The notes: generated by a model from the letters alone, not told the origin. Counted from the first letter of the stretch, positions 51,518 through 60,148 are shown. The stretch is 60,197 nt of DNA from Blautia glucerasea (GCF_013304385.1 NZ_JAAITU010000022.1:1-60197), one strand, 5' to 3'. Numbers and translations are program-made.

Positions 51518-52796
51518 GAATCAGGTCAATTATTACACAAATTATATTAGCGAAAATCCTCTTTATGAATATGCAGGGACTTATGCGGATGAAGGAATTT
51601 CGGGAACCAATACCAAAAAGAGGGATGAATTCAACCGCATGATTGCTGATTGCAGGGCGGGGAAAATAGACATGATTATTACCAAGTCCATTTCCCGATT
51701 CGCAAGAAATACGCTGGACTGCTTGAACTATGTGCGAGAATTGAAAGATTTAGGGATAGGGATTATTTTTGAAAAGGAAAATATCAATACCCTCGATGCA
51801 AAGGGCGAAGTGCTGCTGACCATTCTTTCCTCACTGGCACAGGATGAGAGCCGGTCCATTTCAGAGAACTGCACATGGGGAATCCGTAGAAGGTTTGAAA
51901 CAGGAAAACACAAAATGAGTACAAAGCGTTTTCTTGGCTACGATACGGATGAAACGGGGAAGCTGGTAATCAACAGGACACAGGAGCCGATTGTAATTCG
52001 GTTGTATCAGGAATTCCTGGACGGAAAAACAACCGATTACATCAAGAGGATTTTTGAACGAGAAGGCGTGAAAAATTGGGATGGCGGTACGAAGTGGCAG
52101 TCCACAACCTTAATGAGTATGTTGGAAAATGAAAAATACAAGGGTGATGCCTTGCTGCAGAAAAGTTATACGGTGGATTTCCTCACCAAGAAACGGACGC
52201 AGAACAAAGGGGAAATTCAGATGTTTTATGTGGAGGATGACCATGATGCCATCATTTCAAAGCGGATATGGGAATGTGTACAGCTTGAAATAAAACGCAG
52301 GAAAAAGTATCTGGAGGAGCATGGGACAAACTCCTATTCCCACCGGCCGGAAAGCAATCCATTTGCATCCAAGATAATTTGCGGAGACTGCAATAAGGTT
52401 TTTGCACGGAAAGGCTGGCGGAGCAGCACGGGTGTTGACCGTAAGGTATGGCAATGCAGTGAACGGTACAAGGTCAAAGGAGTCATGGGATGTGTCAATC
52501 GCCATGTGGAGGAAGAAACGCTGATAAAGGCTTATCTGATGGCTTGGAACGCATTGGTGGAGAACCGAGAGGATTTCATGGAGCAGTGGACAGAACAGCT
52601 GCAGAGCGAGAACCTATTGGAAGGTTATCGGGCAGAGAAGTTCATAGAATACACCGATGGAGCAGAACCTCTGACAGAGATGGATACGGACTTCATGCTG
52701 AAAACACTGGACCACATCAAGGTTTTTGAGGATGGAACATTGTTGGTGGTGTTCCTGGACGGAACGGAGATTGAATGTAAAAATGAAGAAGAGTAA
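51378..52796 (+). CDS. Large serine recombinase 2
   Basis: A 472-residue paralog of the preceding gene. It keeps YCRVSTDQE (catalytic Ser36), TYADEGISGT, ITKSISRFARNT, the recombinase domain (KRFLGYDTDETG) and a zinc ribbon (CGDCNKVFARKG to CSERYKVKGVMGC). ATG 51378 follows GAGGAGGTGG; the long overlap with the previous gene is confirmed by intact motifs in both frames. The pair plus the degenerate small protein probably form one integration module. Confidence 0.9.
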   Translation: MARNITVIPARQILTAESGTAQSVQKLKMAAYCRVSTDQEEQLLSYENQVNYYTNYISENPLYEYAGTYADEGISGTNTKKRDEFNRMIADCRAGKIDMIITKSISRFARNTLDCLNYVRELKDLGIGIIFEKENINTLDAKGEVLLTILSSLAQDESRSISENCTWGIRRRFETGKHKMSTKRFLGYDTDETGKLVINRTQEPIVIRLYQEFLDGKTTDYIKRIFEREGVKNWDGGTKWQSTTLMSMLENEKYKGDALLQKSYTVDFLTKKRTQNKGEIQMFYVEDDHDAIISKRIWECVQLEIKRRKKYLEEHGTNSYSHRPESNPFASKIICGDCNKVFARKGWRSSTGVDRKVWQCSERYKVKGVMGCVNRHVEEETLIKAYLMAWNALVENREDFMEQWTEQLQSENLLEGYRAEKFIEYTDGAEPLTEMDTDFMLKTLDHIKVFEDGTLLVVFLDGTEIECKNEEE

Positions 52797-52804
52797 GAAA
52801 AGAT

Positions 52805-52841
52805 GCCGATTGGGAGTTGCGATTCCTGATCGGCTTTTTTT
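52805..52841 (+). terminator. Terminator after the recombinases
   Basis: GCCGAT (52805-52810) pairs with ATCGGC (52829-52834), with extra imperfect inner pairing, followed by seven T residues. Confidence 0.75.
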
Positions 52842-52856
52842 CTTGTTCTTTTGAAG

Positions 52857-52888
52857 ATGGTAAAATAAATGGGAATATGGTAAAATAA
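52857..52888 (+). repeat. Duplicated ATGGTAAAATAA with extended -10 look
   Basis: ATGGTAAAATAA occurs at 52857-52868 and 52877-52888, exactly 20 bp apart. Each contains TGGTAAAAT, which resembles an extended -10 element. They lie 110-140 bp before qatA and could be tandem promoters or a regulator site. A second candidate, TTGAGT-17-TTATAC, lies at 52905-52933. Confidence 0.4.
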
Positions 52889-52997
52889 TGTAGAAATTAA
52901 GGTGTTGAGTATTTTTAATATATATAATTATACAAACCGTTACTTGCTACAGTTATTAGTGAGGATATGAATTGAAATTAATGAAGGGGTTGAAGAT

Positions 52998-54875
52998 ATG
53001 ATTTTATCTGATAATGAAACCAAAGTTGATTTACTTAATAATGAAGCAATAGCAAAGACAATAGTTTCTCTTATTAAGGATAGTAAAGAACAACCGATTT
53101 CTATCGGTATTCATGGGGACTGGGGTGCTGGTAAATCCAGCATTCTTGAAATGGTAGAAAATGAAGTGAAACTGGCTTCTTCAGTGTCAGGAAAGAAGTA
53201 TTCTTGTATCCGATTTAACGGTTGGAAACACCAGGGATTTGAAGACTCAAAAGTAGCTTTGATGAGTTCTATTATTTCAGAGCTTGAGAAGAAAGAGAAA
53301 CTTGGCGTTAAGTCTGGGGAAATATTAAAAAAACTGTGGAAAAATATAAATTGGATGACTGTTGCTAAGACTGCGGGTAAAACCGCTTTAGGAATTGCGA
53401 CAGGTACAGCACCGCTTACGTTATTATCTTCAACAATGGATATTTTAAAATCAACCGTAACTACAGAAGAGGGAATTGCTGGAGCAATTGAATCTATTGG
53501 AGGTTATTTAAGTGACGCAAAAATCACAGAGGACATATCAAGTAATAAAGAATTTTCAGAGTTTCAGGAAAATTTTGCCGAACTGCTAGAAGATGCAGCT
53601 ATTGAGAAACTTATTGTTTTAATTGATGATCTTGACAGATGTTTACCTGATGTGGCGATTAATACGTTAGAGGCTGTAAGACTGTTTATGTTTACGGAAA
53701 AAACAGCATTTGTAATTGCAGCAGACGAGGGAATGATTCGCTATGCGGTTAAAAAACATTTTCCCGATGCAACAGATGAAAATAAGTTTAATGCAGGTGA
53801 GGCCTTTGCAAATAAGTATTTGGAAAAGTTGATTCAAGTTCCGTTTAGAATTCCAGCATTAGGTGAGGTAGAAGCGTGTATATACATAATGCTTCTTATG
53901 GTGGGTTCTGTTTTGCCAGATGAAAATGAAAACTATAAAAAGCTGAGAGAAGAGGGATTATCTAGAATCAGAAAGCCTTGGAATGTAGAAAGTCTTACGG
54001 TTGATGACGTGAAAGAAATTCTTGGAAATGATTATGAAAAGTCATCGAAGGAAGTATTAATTGCCACTCAAATATGCCATTTATTAGCACAAAATACAGA
54101 TGGAAATCCTAGAAAGATAAAAAGGTTTGTAAATATGCTCTTGTTACGTTATGAGATTGCTAAGAATCGTGGCTTTGGAGACGAACTGGAACTTGCGATT
54201 TTGGCAAAGATGATGTTGGCAGAATACTATGAACCAGATTTTTATAAGGCATTACCTAATCATTTGGATTCTGAAGGGAAATGGGATGAAGTTCCTGAAA
54301 TACTAGCTGATATAAAAACTATGGTCGAAGATAAGAAAACAGTAGAAGCAAAAGAGCGATGGTATGATTTAAACAAGATTTGGAAGTGGATTACTACAGA
54401 ACCAGAAATTACAGATAAGGACTTAAGACCGTATTATTATGCATGTAAAGAAAAAATGGATTATTTTTCAGGTAAAACTTCTAAAAATGATCTATCAGAA
54501 ATAGTTGAGCTACTTTTTAGAGATGAAATGATTATTGTAGGTCGTGTTGAAGATTTGAAAAATTTGACAAATCAAGAATCAGATCAAGTGTTCGGAATTG
54601 TTGCTCAAAAAATTATGGAAAAAGGGCAATTTGATATGAAACCAAAAGGGATTGATGGTTTGATTGTATTGGTACAGAATAAGCCGGAACTCCGTAAAAG
54701 TTTAGTTGATTTTATAGATGCTATTCCTGTAGATAAGGCTGGAGTGTGGATTATACATGGCTGGGATAAAGCAATTCCAAAAGATTGTGATGAAAGAAAA
54801 GGAGTAAATCAATATTTTGATAAATTGAAAAGCAGTGGGACGGCAATTGTTAAAGCAGCTTTAAAGAAGATGTGA
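52998..54875 (+). CDS. qatA: QatA: KAP-family P-loop ATPase
   Basis: A 625-residue KAP NTPase, first gene of a QatABCD antiphage system. Walker A is GDWGAGKSS (40-48) and Walker B is LIVLIDDLDR (205-214), with the long insert between them typical of KAP proteins. The insert contains a hydrophobic stretch (about 122-150) that may associate with membrane. The C-terminal half is helical and unassigned. AAGGGGTTG precedes ATG 52998. Qat systems protect against phage; the mechanism is not established from this sequence. Codon and base use are clearly AT-richer than in the phage genes. Confidence 0.88.
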   Translation: MILSDNETKVDLLNNEAIAKTIVSLIKDSKEQPISIGIHGDWGAGKSSILEMVENEVKLASSVSGKKYSCIRFNGWKHQGFEDSKVALMSSIISELEKKEKLGVKSGEILKKLWKNINWMTVAKTAGKTALGIATGTAPLTLLSSTMDILKSTVTTEEGIAGAIESIGGYLSDAKITEDISSNKEFSEFQENFAELLEDAAIEKLIVLIDDLDRCLPDVAINTLEAVRLFMFTEKTAFVIAADEGMIRYAVKKHFPDATDENKFNAGEAFANKYLEKLIQVPFRIPALGEVEACIYIMLLMVGSVLPDENENYKKLREEGLSRIRKPWNVESLTVDDVKEILGNDYEKSSKEVLIATQICHLLAQNTDGNPRKIKRFVNMLLLRYEIAKNRGFGDELELAILAKMMLAEYYEPDFYKALPNHLDSEGKWDEVPEILADIKTMVEDKKTVEAKERWYDLNKIWKWITTEPEITDKDLRPYYYACKEKMDYFSGKTSKNDLSEIVELLFRDEMIIVGRVEDLKNLTNQESDQVFGIVAQKIMEKGQFDMKPKGIDGLIVLVQNKPELRKSLVDFIDAIPVDKAGVWIIHGWDKAIPKDCDERKGVNQYFDKLKSSGTAIVKAALKKM

Positions 54876-54887
54876 GGTAATTAATAA

Positions 54888-55706
54888 ATGGGAACATCAA
54901 CACATAATGGAGGACAAAAAGGTGGAACACCTTTGGTACCGTCATGGTTAGAGCAACCAGATGTAAATCCACAAAATGAAAATGGACTTGGTCCCGATGG
55001 TAGTCAAATTCCACCAGTGGGTGATGTGGATCGCTTTAGAACACCACGAGGAGAGTTCACGAGGTATATAAATTCAGGAGGACGGGATAGCAGTTTAGGC
55101 CGTAAAAGTGTCTCTAATTACATAAGAAATTCTTTGGGTGGTAGTTCAAATGCGACACAGAGAATGGGAGCTGCTAGAAGCAGTTCTGCAAGATTATTAA
55201 ATGTTGCAGGTGTATTTGCTTCAGGTGGTGCAAGGGCTGTTGAACAGTATCTTTCTATAGAGAATCTCTCACATAAGACAGCTAGTGACGCATTTATAGC
55301 TATTACAGACTTTATCTGTCCAGATGGGGGACCACAAGATGAAGGCATTGCGAGGTCGGCTTATATTTCCGCAATCGAAGAATCACCAGAAATAGCTACA
55401 ATTAAATTTGAGGATTTGACTTCAGAGCAGATTATGGTGATTGTGGAACGCACCATGGCAAATGCGATATTTAATAGAATCACGAATGATATTGGTAACA
55501 AGATTATATTGTTGCCGCAAGAACGAGCTATATCAGACAGATTAATTGTTCAAATGAAGGATTTTGTTAAGGGTTCTGTATCGGATGCTGTTATCAATTT
55601 AGATATCAAGGCTGGAAATATTCGACAAGGTGATTCTTTAAGAATAGTGGACCGGGTGTATAAGGCAGCGTTTGAAATTATGGTAAGTGCAGGTGAAAAT
55701 GAATGA
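54888..55706 (+). CDS. qatB: QatB
   Basis: A 272-residue protein in the qatB position. It has a disordered Gly/Pro/Asn-rich N-terminus (GGQKGGTPLVPSWLEQPD) and a helical body with SLGRKSVSNYIRNSLGGSS and a Ser/Ala-rich segment. No catalytic motif is recognisable. It starts 12 nt after qatA and overlaps qatC by 4 nt. The name rests on its size, N-terminal pattern and place in the four-gene order; its role in defence is unknown. Confidence 0.82.
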   Translation: MGTSTHNGGQKGGTPLVPSWLEQPDVNPQNENGLGPDGSQIPPVGDVDRFRTPRGEFTRYINSGGRDSSLGRKSVSNYIRNSLGGSSNATQRMGAARSSSARLLNVAGVFASGGARAVEQYLSIENLSHKTASDAFIAITDFICPDGGPQDEGIARSAYISAIEESPEIATIKFEDLTSEQIMVIVERTMANAIFNRITNDIGNKIILLPQERAISDRLIVQMKDFVKGSVSDAVINLDIKAGNIRQGDSLRIVDRVYKAAFEIMVSAGENE

Positions 55707-57064
55707 GTCGATATAAATTAAGAGCAAATTATGATATTGAAAATATAGATTCGCAGAAAATGGATGGCACAGTTATTGTTGATGTCCCTATGCTTTCTAA
55801 TGGCGAACTAAACTATGGATTAAGCCACATTAAGAAAAAATTATATGAAGAAAATGTGTATCCCTCTGAAATTGGATTTGATATCATGTCGCTTGCAACA
55901 ATGGTTTATATGGCTGATACGCGAATTGAGAGAGTGGTGCATGGACAGGACTCTTGGACGAGAGAAATTGAACTAGAAATACCGGTATCAAATGTAGAGA
56001 TATGGGACTCACAGATTCGTACGGTTGAACGTATGTTAAAATTTCTTACAGGAGATTTATGGAAAATTACGTTGTCGAGTAGAGCATGGCAGTTTAATAA
56101 TTTGGAGGAAGTAAGAGAAAAATCAAATAAATATGATGAAGTATCATTATTCTCTGGTGGAATGGATAGTCTTATAAGTACCATTAATTTGATGGAGAAT
56201 AAGAAAAATACCTTGTTAATAAGTCATGCTGGAGAAGGACTTACTAAAAATGCTCAAAAAAATATTGTGAATAAATTTGACTTGTTATATCCAGATGTTT
56301 TACATACATGGTTAGATTTGTGGATGGTGTTTCCACGTGATTATATTCCGGCAGGTGGTAATGATAACAATACAAGGAGTAGATCATTCCTATTTATCGG
56401 TTATGCCCTTTTTGCAATGACTGGCATGGATAATATCAATGAACTGTTAGTTCCGGAAAATGGTCTGATTGCTTTGAATGTACCATTGGATGAAACAAGA
56501 GTAGGTTCATTTAGTACAAGAACAACGCATCCATTTTATCTTTCTTTGTGGAATGAATTATTAGTGGGATTAGGGTTAAATCTATCAGTAAAAAATCCTT
56601 ATTGGAATAAAACAAAGGGAGAAATGGCAGGGGAATGTAAAAACAAGGATGTTCTTTATGAGACGATGAAATTATCATTCTCATGTTCTTCACCAGGAAA
56701 AGCAAGATGGAAACAACTCAGTCAACAACATTGTGGTTATTGTGTTCCTTGTTTAATTAGAAGAGCTGCAATGCATAAAGCGTTTGGGGATGATGGAACA
56801 GTGTATACCGAAACGTCTATTTATGAAATGCAGAATAAAAATGCAGAAGGAATGGGAATTCAATTGCGCTCTTTCCAGTATGCAATAGATAAAATAAAAC
56901 AGGATAGAAATCGTGCTTTATTTTATATACATAAGCCAGGTCCATTACCGCAGGATGATGAGTATTTGAGAGAATTAGCTGATACATATATACGAGGATT
57001 ATTAGAAGTAGATGCTTTTATACAGGATAATTTAGCACAAGAGGATGAGAATAATGATTTATGA
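55703..57064 (+). CDS. qatC: QatC: QueC-like PP-loop protein
   Basis: A 453-residue protein related to QueC (7-cyano-7-deazaguanine synthase). The pyrophosphatase loop is SGGMDS (151-156), and the C-terminal zinc site is HCGYCVPC. A long N-terminal region (1-~145) is absent in housekeeping QueC. QueC-like proteins in defence systems probably use ATP to modify a substrate such as a protein or nucleobase. It overlaps qatB by 4 nt and qatD by 11 nt. Confidence 0.87.
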   Translation: MSRYKLRANYDIENIDSQKMDGTVIVDVPMLSNGELNYGLSHIKKKLYEENVYPSEIGFDIMSLATMVYMADTRIERVVHGQDSWTREIELEIPVSNVEIWDSQIRTVERMLKFLTGDLWKITLSSRAWQFNNLEEVREKSNKYDEVSLFSGGMDSLISTINLMENKKNTLLISHAGEGLTKNAQKNIVNKFDLLYPDVLHTWLDLWMVFPRDYIPAGGNDNNTRSRSFLFIGYALFAMTGMDNINELLVPENGLIALNVPLDETRVGSFSTRTTHPFYLSLWNELLVGLGLNLSVKNPYWNKTKGEMAGECKNKDVLYETMKLSFSCSSPGKARWKQLSQQHCGYCVPCLIRRAAMHKAFGDDGTVYTETSIYEMQNKNAEGMGIQLRSFQYAIDKIKQDRNRALFYIHKPGPLPQDDEYLRELADTYIRGLLEVDAFIQDNLAQEDENNDL

Positions 57065-57785
57065 TGCACATTGTCATTTAGATTTAATGGATAATATGCT
57101 AGAGTTTATAAATGAAATACAGAATTCTGATATGAATTTATTTGCGGTTGGAACTACACCGAAGGCATATAGTAGAGAAATACAATTTTGCAAGAATGCT
57201 AGAAATATTCATGTTGGTTTAGGGATGCATCCGCAATTAGTATCTAGTGGCTATGATGATATGCAGTTATTTAAATCTCTCATTGAAAAAAGCCATTATA
57301 TTGGTGAGGTGGGATTGGATTTTAGTAAAGGATATATTCAGACCAAAGAATTACAAATAAATATTTTTAGTGAGATTGTTAAGTTATGTGAACAATACAG
57401 TGAAAAAGTGATTTCTATTCATTCACTTAAATCGACAAGTACGGTAATTGAAATTTTAAGAACATACAAAAGACAAAAGAGTAATAAATATATATTTCAT
57501 TGGTTTACAGGTTCTATGCCACAATTAGAAAAAGCGATTGAATTGGGATGCTACTTTTCAATAAATCCGGGAATGTTGAAAACAAAATCGGGAATGGAAG
57601 TGATAAAAGCTATACCAATTGATCATGTGTTGTTAGAGACGGATGCACCATTTGCACTCAAAGTTCAACACATAGATGAAATAGAAAAGGAACTCAAAAG
57701 AACCATGTCGAGGATATCGGATGTAATTGGATTCGACATATCTGATATAATTAATAAGAATTCAAAAGAAGTGTTTTGCTACTGA
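57054..57785 (+). CDS. qatD: QatD: TatD-family metal-dependent hydrolase
   Basis: A 243-residue TatD-like nuclease fold. All metal ligands appear present: YDAHCHLD, GEVGLDF (Glu), ISIHS (His), IFHWFTGS (His) and LLETDAPF (Asp). ATG 57054 follows AGAGGATG; an in-frame ATG at 57045 lies within that site. It completes the Qat operon. TatD proteins are DNases or deacylase-like hydrolases; the target here is unknown. Confidence 0.87.
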   Translation: MIYDAHCHLDLMDNMLEFINEIQNSDMNLFAVGTTPKAYSREIQFCKNARNIHVGLGMHPQLVSSGYDDMQLFKSLIEKSHYIGEVGLDFSKGYIQTKELQINIFSEIVKLCEQYSEKVISIHSLKSTSTVIEILRTYKRQKSNKYIFHWFTGSMPQLEKAIELGCYFSINPGMLKTKSGMEVIKAIPIDHVLLETDAPFALKVQHIDEIEKELKRTMSRISDVIGFDISDIINKNSKEVFCY

Positions 57786-57911
57786 ATATTTAATGAAGAA
57801 ACATTGATAAAGGCTAACTGATGACGTGCTACTAAGAAAGGATACTAATAGGAGTCACAATTTCTGGTTGGCTTTTACTTAATCTTCTATGATAGTGAAA
57901 GATGTTGGATA

Positions 57912-57920
57912 TGGTATGAT
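57912..57920 (+). promoter_or_regulatory. Extended -10 promoter candidate
   Basis: TGGTATGAT gives a TGN extended -10 with TATGAT at 57915-57920. It lies 31 nt before the ATG of the HNH-like gene, giving that gene its own promoter. The upstream -35 is weak. Confidence 0.45.
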
Positions 57921-57951
57921 AAATGTGCGAGTATGCTTAGAGGTGATTTAA

Positions 57952-58851
57952 ATGTATAACTTAACAAAATGTGCATTGTGTGGAAATGAAGCAGAATTGG
58001 AATTGAGCCATACAGTGCCAAAGATGGCTGTAAGGACATTAAAGAAAACAGCAATAGGTAATATTCGGAGTACAGAGAACCCTAACAAAACCATACAGGA
58101 TAGCGAGAAGTTGTACATGTTGTGTGGAGATTGCGAGGATTTATTTAGTGAAAAAGAAACTTGGTTTGCTAACAAAATATTTCATCCTTATTTAAAAAAG
58201 GAGAAAACTATTTTTGACTACGATGAGAATTTGGCTTACTTTATAACTTCTGTTAATTGGAGAAGTCTTTATTTGGATATTTTAGATTTTGTTGAGAATT
58301 CAGTGGTTGGTATAGATGCGTTGGAATGTTTGATTGAATCTGAAAAAATAATGAATGAATTCCTGCGAGGAAAACGTAATGATTTAGGGAAAATAGAAAA
58401 TCACATTTTCTTTTTTGATGACATAAAAGAATTATCTGTTGGTGCGAGCAATTTTGCAGATTTGAAACCGCATGCGACTTTTCATAGAGGGATAGGTAGT
58501 TACACTTTTTGTTACGAAGATGAAAAGACCTATGGTACTTTAACAAATATGATGGGAGTAATACTTGTTACTCTTTATCATAAAGGGCAAAGAGAAGTAT
58601 GGAATAATACAGAGATTTTGAATGGCGTGGGGCGTATTGAAGCGAAAGATCAGCAGATACAGAGTGTTTTTGGAAATGAGTTAATACATATCATGGAAAC
58701 AGCAAAGAAAGCATCTGAAGCTATGAGTGTAGCACAACAAAAGAAAGCAGAGGATAGAATAAAGGCTGCTGGAGAAGATGTAAAAAATTATTCAGTTTTT
58801 CAAGACTGGATGAATGATATGGATTTAAAGAACAGAATCACAGATAAGTGA
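57952..58851 (+). CDS. HNH-like/treble-clef double-CxxC protein
   Basis: A 299-residue protein of unknown family. The N-terminus CALCGNEAELELSHTVPK and LCGDCEDLFS form two Cys pairs around a His, as in zinc-bound HNH/treble-clef nucleases. The middle and C-terminus are helical with a coiled-coil Lys/Ala/Glu stretch (about 245-280). GAGGTG precedes the ATG. It has AT-rich composition like the Qat genes and sits between them and the putative attachment junction. A nuclease effector is plausible but catalytic residues are not certain. Confidence 0.6.
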   Translation: MYNLTKCALCGNEAELELSHTVPKMAVRTLKKTAIGNIRSTENPNKTIQDSEKLYMLCGDCEDLFSEKETWFANKIFHPYLKKEKTIFDYDENLAYFITSVNWRSLYLDILDFVENSVVGIDALECLIESEKIMNEFLRGKRNDLGKIENHIFFFDDIKELSVGASNFADLKPHATFHRGIGSYTFCYEDEKTYGTLTNMMGVILVTLYHKGQREVWNNTEILNGVGRIEAKDQQIQSVFGNELIHIMETAKKASEAMSVAQQKKAEDRIKAAGEDVKNYSVFQDWMNDMDLKNRITDK

Positions 58852-58941
58852 TACAGAAGTGGGGGTAAAGGCTATCCCCATAAGAGGGGTATAAACCTTT
58901 TCGCAAAAGATGACGATTTCGCTATTTAGTATAAGAAGTAA

Positions 58942-59301
58942 CTTTCACCGCACGTTGAGACGGTTGTACTGCTTTCCCACAAAAAGCCAGACGGACATAT
59001 CAACGTAAAAGTTGAGTTTGGCGAAGGTGAGGGAAAAGTTCCGCTTGATAATATCGCTAAAAGAGCCGAAGAGTACAAGCCCAAGGAACGAGTGACCTAC
59101 AAAATGATAAAGGAGTACATAGAAGCTAAATACGGCTTCAAAGTACATACCGCATATATCGCAGAGGTAAAGAGAGATTTAGGATTGCCGATGTATGATG
59201 CTCCTAATGCGGTAGAAGAATTGAAACAGCCGAGGAAGCATCCGACAGCGGAGAAAGTGGAAGCGATAAAGGATGCGTTGAAGCATTTTGAAGTGATTTA
59301 A
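58942..59301 (+). pseudogene. rlmD: 3' fragment of an rlmD/rumA-type 23S rRNA methyltransferase gene
   Basis: An open frame of 119 codons with no start. It begins SPHVETVVLLSHKKPDG and ends EKVEAIKDALKHFEVI, which is the C-terminal end and extension of Clostridial RlmD (uracil-C5 methyltransferase). The catalytic Cys and SAM-binding parts are missing. HVETVVLL follows the catalytic region in the full enzyme, so the gene has been cut there. A terminator follows. This is the expected scar of an element integrated in rlmD, a known mobile-element target in Firmicutes. Confidence 0.75.
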
Positions 59302-59308
59302 TGAGGAT

Positions 59309-59345
59309 AGGCGTATCATTAGAAATAGTGGTACGCTTATTTTTG
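59309..59345 (+). terminator. Terminator of the rlmD fragment
   Basis: GCGTATCATT (59311-59320) pairs with AGTGGTACGC (59327-59336), including two G-T pairs. TTATTTTT follows. Confidence 0.7.
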
Positions 59346-59415
59346 TACCTTTTTGCAGATTTGTCCTTTCCCCTGCTTTCCAATATAATGAAGCTAAAGA
59401 AGTGGAGGTGTGCTT

Positions 59416-59595
59416 ATGAGAGAGAAATTTAATCATCTGTATTTGGATAGCCACGAAAGAAAACTTTTGATACATAGCCTTGTAGAGTTAAAAAATCAAC
59501 TTATTCAGCAAGGCAGATATACGGATTGTATTGACGAGCTTATTTTTAAGGTCATAAATGCACCGACCAAGAGAATGAAAATTGAATATGTCTAA
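59416..59595 (+). CDS. Small conserved mobile-element protein
   Basis: A 59-residue protein (MREKFNHLYLDSHERKLLIHSLVELKN, TDCIDELIFKVINAP) of a type I recall at the start of Tn1549-like conjugative elements. AGTGGAGGTG precedes ATG 59416. No function is established. Its presence argues that a second mobile element begins right of the rlmD fragment. Confidence 0.65.
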   Translation: MREKFNHLYLDSHERKLLIHSLVELKNQLIQQGRYTDCIDELIFKVINAPTKRMKIEYV

Positions 59596-59605
59596 GGCAG
59601 ATTAC

Positions 59606-59650
59606 AAAGCCGCTTATTCTTATTGATTTTAAGAGTAGGCGGCTTTTTTG
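59606..59650 (+). terminator. Intrinsic terminator
   Basis: AAAGCCGC near 59606 and GCGGCTTT near 59639 close an extended stem with inner ATTCTT/AAGAGT pairing. A run of T follows. Confidence 0.75.
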
Positions 59651-59674
59651 CGTTCTCTGGTACTGTTGTTTACA

Positions 59675-59697
59675 TAGCCACCTTGACAAAGTGGCTA
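59675..59697. repeat. Inverted repeat before parA
   Basis: TAGCCAC (59675-59681) and GTGGCTA (59691-59697) flank 9 nt, 27 bp upstream of the parA start. It could be an operator or partition-related site. Confidence 0.4.
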
Positions 59698-59723
59698 AAT
59701 CTATGTGAAAGGAGGACGCATCT

Positions 59724-60134
59724 ATGTCAAATTGCAAAGTAATTGCTCTGACTAACCAGAAAGGTGGTGTCGGAAAAACAACCACAGCGGTCAATCTGGG
59801 TGTAAGTCTGGTGCAGCAGGGTAAAAAAGTCCTGCTGATTGATGCCGATGCACAGGCAAATCTCACGATGGCTCTGGGTTATAACAGACCAGACGATATT
59901 CCCATAACGCTCTCTACTGTGATGCAGAACATCATAGACGATAAAACGCTTGATGCTTCACAGGGTATTATCCATTACAGAGAGGGCGTTGACCTGCTTC
60001 CGTCAAACATTGAGCTGTCGGGCTTTGAGGTAAGGCTAATCAATGCAATGAGCCGTGAGCGTGTGCTGAAAATCTATGTCAATGAGGTTAAAAAGAATTA
60101 CGATTATGTGCTTATTGACTGTTTATGTGGTTAA
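59724..60134 (+). CDS. ParA/Soj-type ATPase, truncated
   Basis: A ParA-family partition ATPase with KGGVGKTT (13-20, deviant Walker A) and LIDADAQANLTMALG. Only 136 residues remain of the usual ~250-275: the frame reaches DYVLIDC (Walker B) and then ends LCG-stop inside a perfect palindrome. AAAGGAGG precedes ATG 59724. In conjugative elements ParA is an early maintenance gene. The break is either an insertion junction or an assembly artefact; the rest is not in the window. Confidence 0.8.
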   Translation: MSNCKVIALTNQKGGVGKTTTAVNLGVSLVQQGKKVLLIDADAQANLTMALGYNRPDDIPITLSTVMQNIIDDKTLDASQGIIHYREGVDLLPSNIELSGFEVRLINAMSRERVLKIYVNEVKKNYDYVLIDCLCG

Positions 60135-60148
60135 CCACATAAACAGTC
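60117..60148. repeat. Perfect 32-bp palindrome at the parA break
   Basis: The sequence from 60117 to 60148 is identical to its own reverse complement, centred on GTTAAC (60130-60135). Its left arm begins with parA coding sequence (GACTGT). Beyond it, GCGGA (60153-60157) and TCCGC (60182-60186) form a second stem in the last 50 bases. Confidence 0.85.

Larger units (their letters stand above)
11630..58945. mobile_element. Siphovirus-type prophage with Qat cargo (left edge approximate)
   Basis: All siphovirus modules occur in order on the plus strand: early/replication, packaging, head, tail, lysis, recombinases. Cargo (QatABCD, HNH-like gene) lies between recombinases and an rlmD fragment that probably marks the right attachment junction. 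No frame disruption is seen in essential genes, so it may be functional. The left edge is not seen directly and could lie further left, even before the bla-type locus. Confidence 0.65.

Noticed and set aside
60117-60148. Palindrome as an ordinary terminator
   Set aside because: It has no loop, being perfect through its centre, and no U-tract follows. It also lies inside the ParA core rather than after a gene.
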